Shown in pieces: positions 26,008 through 33,007 of a stretch of 64,000 nt of DNA. The position numbers and the translations under genes are program-made. How positions within the stretch are numbered: the stretch's first letter is position 1; the number at the start of each line of letters is the position of its first letter. The notes under the pieces are model-generated. The model was not told where the DNA came from and searched no databases. It saw only the letters and a list, made by a program, of their open reading frames with translations. Origin of the DNA: Rhodospirillales bacterium (GTDB taxonomy: Bacteria > Pseudomonadota > Alphaproteobacteria > Rhodospirillales > Magnetospirillaceae). The DNA is taken from contig JACFNC010000013.1 in the NCBI GenBank assembly GCA_019455065.1, positions 1-64,000 of the forward strand, given 5' to 3'.

Positions 26008-27639
26008 ATGCGGGCCGAGCGCGACATCCGTCCGTCACCGGCGCGCCGGCGTTCAAAGGCCCGCGTCATCTCGCCGTTGAGCCGCCGCATCCTGGCGGTC
26101 AATCTGCTCGCCCCGGTGATCCTCGTCGGAGGCCTCCTCTACCTCGATCGCTACAAGCAGGGGTTGATCGCCGCCGAGCTGGAGGCCCTTCGCACGCAGG
26201 CCGAGATGTTCGCGGCCGCGATCGGCGAGGGCGCCGTTGTCGAGGGCGGGGTCGGCGACTTCCAACTTGCCAAGGAGCCTTCGCTCCAGATGGTACGGCG
26301 TCTTGCCGAACCGGCGGGGGTCCGGGCACGCCTGTTCGACGTCAACGGGGCTTTGCTGGCCGACAGCCGCCGCCTTCTCGGCGTCGGCAGCGTCGTTCAG
26401 GTCGAGGATCTGCCGCCCCCCGACGAAGACGCGGCGACGGGGCTTATTCGCAACGTCTACGACCTCGCGGCATCGTGGCTGGCCTCCGACGACGTCCTTC
26501 CGGAATATGTCGAGCGTCCGGCCCAATCGGCGGGGGATTATCCCGAGGTGATGCGCGCGCTGGGTGGAGAGGCGGACAGCGCTCTGCGCCACGACAAGCG
26601 GCGCGGAACGATCCTCGGCATCGCCGTGCCGGTACAGCGCTACAAGCAAATCGTCGGCGCCGTCATGCTCAGCCGCACCGGCAAGGATATCGCGGACAAC
26701 CTGTACCAGGTCCGGCTAAACATCATCCGGGTCTTTGGGGTCGCGCTCGGCGTCACGGTGCTCCTTTCCCTGTACATGGCGGGCACGATCGTGCGGCCGA
26801 TCCGGCGGCTCGCCGCGGCTGCCGACCTGGTGCGGCGTGGCCACGGGCGGCGGCACGCCATTCCGGACCTGACCGCCCGGGGTGACGAGATCGGGGATTT
26901 GTCGGGAGCCTTGCGGGACATGACCGAGGCCCTCTGGCGCCGCATGGACGCCATCGAGGCCTTCGCCGCCGACGTCGCCCACGAGATCAAGAACCCGCTG
27001 ACCTCGCTGCGTAGCGCCGTCGAGACCGTGACCAGGGTTCGCGATCCCGACCAGCAGAAGCGCCTCGTCGCGATCATCCAGGACGATGTCGAGCGGCTGA
27101 ACCGCCTTATCAGCGACATTTCCGACGCCTCGCGTCTCGACGCCGAACTTTCGCGGACGGACATGGAGCCCGTCGACGTCCGCGCCATGCTGGAAACCCT
27201 GGTCGAGGTATATCGCAGCACCGGAGCCGGCGAAGGGCTCGTCTTCGCGCTGGAGGGAAACCCGGCCGACTCGCTGAAGGTCGCGGGGATGGAGGACCGG
27301 CTGGTTCAGGTCTTCCGCAATCTCATCGCCAACGCGATTTCCTTCAGCCCACAGGGCGGAACGATTCGACTGCGTGGCGCCCGCGAGGCAGGCGTGGTAC
27401 GAGTCGAGGTCGAGGACGATGGACCGGGCATTCCGCCCAACAAGCTCGAAGACATCTTCCAGCGCTTCTATAGTGAGCGGCCCAAGGCCGAGAAGTTCGG
27501 TATCCATTCGGGCCTGGGGTTGAGCATTTCCAAGCAGATCGTGGAGGCCCATGGGGGAACGATACGCGCTGAGAACCGCCTCCATCCCGACGGGTCGGTC
27601 GCCGGTGCGCGTTTCGTCGTCCGCTTGCCGGCGCAGTGA
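26008..27639 (+). CDS. chvG: Sensor histidine kinase ChvG
   Basis: Membrane kinase of 543 residues. Basic N-terminus, first membrane helix (ILAVNLLAPVILVGGLLYL), periplasmic sensor domain to about residue 230, second helix (VFGVALGVTVLLSLYMAGTIV), HAMP, then the H-box FAADVAHEIKNPLTSL with His325. The ATP-binding domain has N-box FRNLIANAISFS, DDGPGIPPNKLED and GLGLSISKQIVEAH. All catalytic boxes are intact. The order chvI-chvG-hprK and the periplasmic domain type support ChvG. In relatives the periplasmic protein ExoR inhibits it; no exoR is seen here. Confidence 0.93.
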   Translation: MRAERDIRPSPARRRSKARVISPLSRRILAVNLLAPVILVGGLLYLDRYKQGLIAAELEALRTQAEMFAAAIGEGAVVEGGVGDFQLAKEPSLQMVRRLAEPAGVRARLFDVNGALLADSRRLLGVGSVVQVEDLPPPDEDAATGLIRNVYDLAASWLASDDVLPEYVERPAQSAGDYPEVMRALGGEADSALRHDKRRGTILGIAVPVQRYKQIVGAVMLSRTGKDIADNLYQVRLNIIRVFGVALGVTVLLSLYMAGTIVRPIRRLAAAADLVRRGHGRRHAIPDLTARGDEIGDLSGALRDMTEALWRRMDAIEAFAADVAHEIKNPLTSLRSAVETVTRVRDPDQQKRLVAIIQDDVERLNRLISDISDASRLDAELSRTDMEPVDVRAMLETLVEVYRSTGAGEGLVFALEGNPADSLKVAGMEDRLVQVFRNLIANAISFSPQGGTIRLRGAREAGVVRVEVEDDGPGIPPNKLEDIFQRFYSERPKAEKFGIHSGLGLSISKQIVEAHGGTIRAENRLHPDGSVAGARFVVRLPAQ

Positions 27640-27645
27640 GGCTGG

Positions 27646-28089
27646 ATGGATTCGAAAACCCGGTTGATCCACGGTACGTGCGTCGACCTGGCGGGTGCCG
27701 GCGTGATCTTTCTGGGACCGCCGGGCAGCGGCAAGTCGGACCTCGCCCTGCGCCTGATCGACGGCGGCGCCCGGCTGGTCGCCGACGACCAGGTGGTGTT
27801 GCGGGTCGAAGAGGGCCGCCTGCTGGCTTCGCCGCCGGCCGCGATCGCGGGGTTGCTCGAGGTCCGCGGCGTCGGCATCGTGCGGCTGGGGTTCGTGAAT
27901 GAGACCACGGTCCGGCTTCTGGTCGACCTGGTGGCCCCGGAAATGGTCGACCGCTTGCCGGACCCGGAGCGGCGGGAATTGGCCGGGGTCACGGTGCCGG
28001 TGCTCTCTCTGGCCGCGTTCGAGGCCTCGGCCGCCGCCAAGGTTCGCCTTGCGGCGGGCGCGTCGACGGGGGATATAGGTGCGCAGTGA
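27646..28089 (+). CDS. hprK: HPr kinase/phosphorylase, short alphaproteobacterial form
   Basis: Protein of 147 residues containing only the catalytic C-terminal domain of HprK, as usual in alphaproteobacteria. Walker A GPPGSGKS is at residues 24-31; VADDQV and LEVRGVGIVRL follow. It phosphorylates and dephosphorylates HPr on the regulatory serine (Ser56 of the HPr encoded downstream) and so couples PTS state to carbon metabolism. It starts 6 bp after chvG and its stop overlaps the rapZ start. Confidence 0.92.
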   Translation: MDSKTRLIHGTCVDLAGAGVIFLGPPGSGKSDLALRLIDGGARLVADDQVVLRVEEGRLLASPPAAIAGLLEVRGVGIVRLGFVNETTVRLLVDLVAPEMVDRLPDPERRELAGVTVPVLSLAAFEASAAAKVRLAAGASTGDIGAQ

Positions 28090-29012
28090 TGACCGATAAG
28101 CCTCCTTTTGAAAATTCCGCAAGCACACCCGACGGGTCTGCCGACCGCGGCACCGACCCGGGGCGCGTGGTCATCGTCACGGGGCTTTCCGGCGCGGGCA
28201 GAACCACCGCGCTCAAGGCCTTCGAGGATCTCGGCTACGAGGCGGTGGACAACCTGCCGCTGTCGCTGCTGGGAAGCCTGGTCAATCCGCGCGGGCCCCT
28301 TCCGCCCGCCCTGGCCATCGGAATCGACATCCGGACCCGCGATTTCGGCACCGGGCCGCTGCTTGAGGCGGTCGATCGGCTGCTCGCGGAAACCGGCCTC
28401 TCGGTCAAGGTTCTCTTCATCGACTGCGAGGATGACGTTTTGTGCCGGCGCTACACGGAGACGCGGCACCGTCACCCGCTGGCCGTCGATCGCCCGCTCA
28501 TCGACGGCATCCTGCACGAGCGCCGGTTGATGGCGCCGCTGCGCGAGCGGGCAGACTTCATCATCGATACGTCGAACCTCTCGCCCTCGGACTTCAAGCG
28601 CTGGCTCGAGGGGCATTTCGCGCTGGGCCGCGTTCCCGGTCTTGTCGTCTTCGTTACCTCGTTCGCCTATCGCGGCGGCCTGCCGCGCGAGGCCGACCTT
28701 GTGTTCGACGTCCGCTTCCTCGACAATCCCCACTATCGTGCCCATCTTAGGCCACTGACCGGCCGCGACGGCGCGGTCGCCGATTTCGTGCGACAGGACG
28801 TGGGTTACCAGCGGTTTCTTGACGGGTTGACGAGCTTGTTGCGGCCTCTGCTGCCTCGTTACGCGGCGGAGGGAAAGAGCTACCTCACCATCGGCATCGG
28901 CTGCACGGGGGGGCGCCATCGTTCGGTGGTGGTGGCCGAGGAGTTGTCGGCCTGGCTTCGTCAGGAAGGGCTGAGAGTGGAACTCAGGCATCGTGAGTTG
29001 GAGGCGGGGTGA
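28089..29012 (+). CDS. rapZ: RapZ/YvcJ-family nucleotide-binding protein
   Basis: P-loop protein of 307 residues. GLSGAGRTTALKAFEDLGYEAVDNLP near residues 32-57 is the family N-terminus, but the Walker A lysine is Arg38. The C-terminal half contains SFAYRGGLPREADLVFDVRFLDNP and GIGCTGGRHRSVVVAEEL, the conserved RapZ C-terminal domain. In E. coli RapZ binds GlmZ sRNA; in alphaproteobacteria the role is unsettled. ATG 28089 overlaps the hprK stop by one base (TGATG); a GTG at 28086 is the only alternative. Its position between hprK and the EIIA gene suggests a link to PTS signalling. Confidence 0.9.
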   Translation: MTDKPPFENSASTPDGSADRGTDPGRVVIVTGLSGAGRTTALKAFEDLGYEAVDNLPLSLLGSLVNPRGPLPPALAIGIDIRTRDFGTGPLLEAVDRLLAETGLSVKVLFIDCEDDVLCRRYTETRHRHPLAVDRPLIDGILHERRLMAPLRERADFIIDTSNLSPSDFKRWLEGHFALGRVPGLVVFVTSFAYRGGLPREADLVFDVRFLDNPHYRAHLRPLTGRDGAVADFVRQDVGYQRFLDGLTSLLRPLLPRYAAEGKSYLTIGIGCTGGRHRSVVVAEELSAWLRQEGLRVELRHRELEAG

Positions 29013-29033
29013 ATTGACAGTCGGGGTGGATCA

Positions 29034-29441
29034 ATGATCGGAATGGTCCTCGTCACTCACGGGCGTCTGGCCGAGGAATTGGTGGCGGCCCTGGAGCATG
29101 TCGTCGGTCCACAGGCCAACGTCGCCGCCGTTTGCATCGGCCCGGACGACGACATGGAGCAGCGCCGCCGGGACATTCTCGAGAGCGTTGCCCGCGTCGA
29201 CGACGGCTCCGGCGTCGTGTTGCTGACCGACATGTTCGGGGGCACGCCCTCGAACCTCGCCATATCGATCATGGACAAGGCCAAGGTCGAGGTGATAGCG
29301 GGCGTCAACCTTCCCATGCTCATCAAGCTGGCCAGCGTGCGCAACAACGAACCTCTGGCCAATGCCGTCGCCAGCGCCCAGGAGGCCGGGCGCAAATATA
29401 TCAACGTCGCATCGCGGTTGCTCACCCAGGACCAGTCATGA
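29034..29441 (+). CDS. PTS EIIA component, mannose/fructose type
   Basis: Single-domain EIIA(Man)-family protein of 135 residues. The phospho-accepting His9 lies in MVLVTHGRLAEE, and LLTDMFGGTPSNLA is the second family signature. There is no EIIB or EIIC gene in the window, so it likely accepts phosphate from HPr for regulatory rather than transport purposes, as in other alphaproteobacteria. Its stop overlaps the HPr start (ATGA). Confidence 0.92.
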   Translation: MIGMVLVTHGRLAEELVAALEHVVGPQANVAAVCIGPDDDMEQRRRDILESVARVDDGSGVVLLTDMFGGTPSNLAISIMDKAKVEVIAGVNLPMLIKLASVRNNEPLANAVASAQEAGRKYINVASRLLTQDQS

Positions 29442-29734
29442 GCACCCAGCAGCCCATCGGCGACGGGGCGATACGCCGCGTCGTGACGATCACCAATCGG
29501 CGCGGACTGCATGCCCGCGCGGCGGCGAAGTTCGTGAAGCTGGCCGGGCAGTTCGACGCCGAGGTGGTGGTCGCCAAGAAGGGCATCGAGGTGTCGGGGC
29601 TGTCCATCATGGGGCTGATGATGCTCGCCGCCGGTCCGGGCTGCTCCATCGAGGTTCGGGCGGCGGGCGCCGAGGCGGCGTTGGCCATCGCCGCTCTGGC
29701 CAATTTGGTCGACAGCAAATTCGATGAAGACTGA
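29438..29734 (+). CDS. ptsH: Phosphocarrier protein HPr
   Basis: HPr of 98 residues. His25 in NRRGLHARAAAKFV is the PEP-dependent phosphorylation site. Ser56 in VSGLSIMGLMMLAAG corresponds to Ser46 of Gram-positive HPr, the target of HprK, encoded in the same operon. ATG 29438 gives a 4-base overlap with the EIIA stop; the longer frame only shadows that gene. It passes phosphate from EI to EIIA(Man). Confidence 0.93.
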   Translation: MSTQQPIGDGAIRRVVTITNRRGLHARAAAKFVKLAGQFDAEVVVAKKGIEVSGLSIMGLMMLAAGPGCSIEVRAAGAEAALAIAALANLVDSKFDED

Positions 29735-31535
29735 GGTATCCGATGACCAGGGCTCCGCAGGTTCCGGTGAGCCTTTCGGCGAGACGGTTCTGGATGGTCT
29801 CGGCGTCGGCCCGGGAATCGCGATAGGGACGACGTACCTGCACGACGCCGGCGCGGTGCAAGCGCCCGAATACCGCGTCGCCACGGCCAATCTCGATGCC
29901 GAACGCGAGCGTTTCGCCGGGGCGGCCGCCCGTGCCAGCAAACAGGTGGCGAAGCTCCAGACCAAGGCGAAGACACTGCCAGGAGCCGCCGGCGAGGAAC
30001 TTGGCTATCTGCTGGACGCCTATCTCCAGATGCTCAAGGGCTCGAGGCTGATTCGAGGGGTGGAGCGGCGCATCGTCGAACAGCGGATCAATGCCGAGGC
30101 GGCCGTGCAGCAGGAGATCGCCGAGATCGTTCGCGGCTTCTCGTCGGTCAACGATTCCTACCTTGCGGCGCGCATCGAGGACATCCGCGAGGTTGGCCAT
30201 CGGTTGGTCAGAAACCTGCTCGGCACCCCCTACAAACCCTTTTCCACGGTGCCCGCCGGCGCGGTCATACTGGCCGAGGAACTGACCCCAGCCGACACCG
30301 CGCTGTTGGACCCCAAGCGAGTGGGGGGCATCGCGACCGTCCTGGGCGGCGCCGAAAGCCATACCGCGATCATGGCGCGGTCGCTCGGCCTGCCCGCGGT
30401 CATTGGCGTCGCCGGCCTGATGCGTGGCGTCGAGCCCGGCTGCCCGGTGGTCGTCGACGGCAATGGCGGTCGGGTGGTCATCAATCCCACCCCGGAGACG
30501 CTGGCGCGTTACCGGCACAGCCGATCCTCCTTCCTGCGCGGCCGCCGCGCGCTGACGCGCCTGCGCAACGTACCGGCCGTCACCCGGGATGGCGCGCAAG
30601 TGACGCTACAGGCCAATATCGAACTCCCGTCCGAGGTCGACGCGGTGATCCAGGCCGGCGCCCAGGGCATCGGTTTGCTGCGAAGCGAATTCCTGTTCAT
30701 GAACCGGGACGACGTGCCGGGCGAGGAGGAGCAGTACCAAATCCTGCGCGACCTTATCGAGCGACTCGATGGCCGGACCGTTACCATCCGCACGCTCGAC
30801 GCTGGTGGCGACAAGCTTGCCCCCGCCCTAGGCACCGGAATCGGCAACAATCCGGCGCTTGGGTTGCGCGCCATACGTCTGTCGTTGCATCGCCCCGAAC
30901 TGCTCGACGCTCAGTTGGCCGCCATCCTCCGGGCCGGGGCCCACGGTCCGGTGCGCATCCTGCTGCCGATGGTCAGTACGGTCGAGGAGTTGCGGCAGGT
31001 GCGGGAAGTGCTGGACCGGGTGGTGCGGCGTTTGAAGAGGCGCGGCGCCGAGTTCGCAGACCCGCTGCCGCCGCTGGGCGTGATGATCGAGGTCCCGGGG
31101 GCCGCCCTGGCCGCCGACGCCTTGGCCTGGCATTCGGACTTCTTCTCGATCGGCACCAACGATCTTACCCAGTACACGCTGGCCATCGACCGGGCCGACG
31201 AGACGGTGGCCCATCTCTACAATCCACTTCACCCTGCCGTTCTGCGCCTGATCCAGTTCGCGACCGAGGCGGCGCTGAGGGCCCGCATCCCCGTCAGCCT
31301 GTGCGGCGAAATCGCCGGCGATCCTCGGTTTACGGCGCTTCTGCTCGGCCTTGGCATTCGGGACCTCTCGATGTCGGCGGGCAACATTCCGCGCGTCAAG
31401 CAGCGCATCCGCAATCTCGACCTGGTCGCCGCCACGCGGCGGGCGCGGGTCATCATGGACCAGTCGGATTCGGGCCGAATCGCTCAGCTTCTCGACGATT
31501 TCAACAGCGCCGAACCCGATTCTCTGGCGGGATGA
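29724..31535 (+). CDS. ptsI: PTS enzyme I (PEP-protein phosphotransferase)
   Basis: Enzyme I of 603 residues. The phosphohistidine site is GGAESHTAIMAR (His213). The PEP-binding C-terminal barrel shows GIGLLRSEFLFM, DAGGDKLAPAL, LPMVSTVEELRQ, GVMIEVPGAALAADAL and FFSIGTNDLTQYTLA. There is no N-terminal GAF domain, so it is not the PtsP type. The gene overlaps ptsH by 11 bp. With HPr and EIIA(Man) it forms a permease-less, presumably regulatory, phosphorelay. Confidence 0.93.
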   Translation: MKTEVSDDQGSAGSGEPFGETVLDGLGVGPGIAIGTTYLHDAGAVQAPEYRVATANLDAERERFAGAAARASKQVAKLQTKAKTLPGAAGEELGYLLDAYLQMLKGSRLIRGVERRIVEQRINAEAAVQQEIAEIVRGFSSVNDSYLAARIEDIREVGHRLVRNLLGTPYKPFSTVPAGAVILAEELTPADTALLDPKRVGGIATVLGGAESHTAIMARSLGLPAVIGVAGLMRGVEPGCPVVVDGNGGRVVINPTPETLARYRHSRSSFLRGRRALTRLRNVPAVTRDGAQVTLQANIELPSEVDAVIQAGAQGIGLLRSEFLFMNRDDVPGEEEQYQILRDLIERLDGRTVTIRTLDAGGDKLAPALGTGIGNNPALGLRAIRLSLHRPELLDAQLAAILRAGAHGPVRILLPMVSTVEELRQVREVLDRVVRRLKRRGAEFADPLPPLGVMIEVPGAALAADALAWHSDFFSIGTNDLTQYTLAIDRADETVAHLYNPLHPAVLRLIQFATEAALRARIPVSLCGEIAGDPRFTALLLGLGIRDLSMSAGNIPRVKQRIRNLDLVAATRRARVIMDQSDSGRIAQLLDDFNSAEPDSLAG

Positions 31536-31597
31536 CGGTTGCCCCTGCGGGCTGGGGTTGCTAAATAGGCCGCTGCCGCTGCGAAGGGAGGAAAAGC

Positions 31598-32890
31598 ATG
31601 AGCTTCAGCGATTACAAGGTTGCCGACATTTCGCTCGCCGATTGGGGCCGCAAGGAAATCGCCATAGCCGAGACCGAGATGCCGGGCCTGATGGCCATCC
31701 GCGAGGAATACGGCGCCAGCAAGCCGCTCAAGGGTGCGCGCATCGCGGGCTGCCTGCACATGACCATACAGACGGCGGTGCTGATCGAGACCCTCACCCA
31801 TCTCGGCGCCGAGGTTCGCTGGAGTTCGTGCAACATATTCTCGACTCAGGACCATGCCGCGTCCGCCATCGCGGCCGCCGGCATCCCGGTGTTCGCCTGG
31901 AAGGGCGAGTCGGAAGAGGAGTTTTGGTGGTGCATCGACCAGACCATCTTCGGCCCCGATGGCTGGAAGCCGAACATGATCCTCGACGATGGCGGTGACC
32001 TTACCCTGGTCATGCACCAGAAGCATGCCGACCTCATGAAGGACGTGCGCGGCATCTCGGAGGAGACGACGACCGGCGTGCACCGTCTCTACGAGATGGC
32101 CAAGGAAGGGCGCCTGCTGGTGCCCGCCATCAACATCAACGATTCGGTCACGAAGTCGAAGTTCGACAACAAGTACGGCTGCCGCGAAAGCCTGGTCGAC
32201 GGCATCCGCCGCGCGACCGACGTGATGATGGCCGGCAAGGTGGCCGTGGTCGCCGGGTTCGGCGACGTCGGCAAGGGCTCGGCCGAATCCCTGCGCAACG
32301 CCGGCTGCCGGGTTCTCGTCTCCGAGATCGATCCGATCTGCGCCTTGCAGGCGGCGATGGAAGGCTACGAGGTGACCACCATGGAGGACGCGGCGCCGCG
32401 CGCCGATATCTTCGTCACCGCCACCGGCAACGTCGACGTCATTACCGTCGACCACATGCGGGCGATGAAGGACCGCGCCATCGTCTGCAACATCGGCCAC
32501 TTCGATAGCGAGATCCAGATCGACGGGCTCAAGAACTACAAGTGGCATAACGTCAAGCCGCAGGTGGACGAGGTCGAGTTTGCCGACGGCAAGCGCATCA
32601 TCGTTCTCGCCGAAGGCCGCCTGGTCAATCTCGGCTGTGCCACCGGCCATCCCAGCTTCGTGATGAGCGCGTCCTTCACCAATCAGGTCCTGGCGCAGCT
32701 CGAGCTGTGGAACAACGCCGAGAAATACGAGCGTCAGGTTTACGTGCTGCCCAAGCATCTCGACGAGAAGGTGGCACGTCTGCATCTGGCGAAGATTGGC
32801 GTCAAGCTCACCGAGTTGTCGCAGAAACAGGCCAAATATCTCGGCCTCTCGGTCGCTGGTCCCTACAAGCCGGACACCTATCGCTATTGA
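31598..32890 (+). CDS. ahcY: Adenosylhomocysteinase
   Basis: S-adenosylhomocysteine hydrolase of 430 residues, which cleaves SAH to adenosine and homocysteine in the methyl cycle. Motifs include [22 protein letters not shown], the NAD-binding [16 protein letters not shown] and [10 protein letters not shown]; the C-terminus ends KPDTYRY, as usual. A strong ribosome-binding site (GGGAGG) stands 8 bp before the ATG. The 62-bp upstream gap is too short for an SAH riboswitch. Confidence 0.96.
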   Translation: MSFSDYKVADISLADWGRKEIAIAETEMPGLMAIREEYGASKPLKGARIAGCLHMTIQTAVLIETLTHLGAEVRWSSCNIFSTQDHAASAIAAAGIPVFAWKGESEEEFWWCIDQTIFGPDGWKPNMILDDGGDLTLVMHQKHADLMKDVRGISEETTTGVHRLYEMAKEGRLLVPAININDSVTKSKFDNKYGCRESLVDGIRRATDVMMAGKVAVVAGFGDVGKGSAESLRNAGCRVLVSEIDPICALQAAMEGYEVTTMEDAAPRADIFVTATGNVDVITVDHMRAMKDRAIVCNIGHFDSEIQIDGLKNYKWHNVKPQVDEVEFADGKRIIVLAEGRLVNLGCATGHPSFVMSASFTNQVLAQLELWNNAEKYERQVYVLPKHLDEKVARLHLAKIGVKLTELSQKQAKYLGLSVAGPYKPDTYRY

Positions 32891-32897
32891 GGCCGGC

Positions 32898-32932
32898 GCC
32901 CCCCTCGCCCGTGATGCGCGGGCGAGGGGGGC
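32898..32932 (+). terminator. Strong hairpin after ahcY
   Basis: Perfect 14-bp GC-rich stem, 32898-32911 pairing with 32919-32932, loop of 7 nt, 8 bp after the ahcY stop. Only TT follows, so it is a stem-dominant terminator rather than a textbook one. It separates the PTS/ahcY transcript from the kinase gene 75 bp later. Confidence 0.65.
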
Positions 32933-33007
32933 TTCCGCGCAGCAGAACTTGAGTTTTTCGCCGCGCCCCGGCAGGCTGGCCACTGTTCCTGGTGGCGGAA
33001 AGGGTTG

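Noticed and set aside
31536-31597. Possible SAH riboswitch before ahcY
   Set aside because: Only 62 nt between ptsI and ahcY, including the ribosome-binding site; too short and no conserved core seen.
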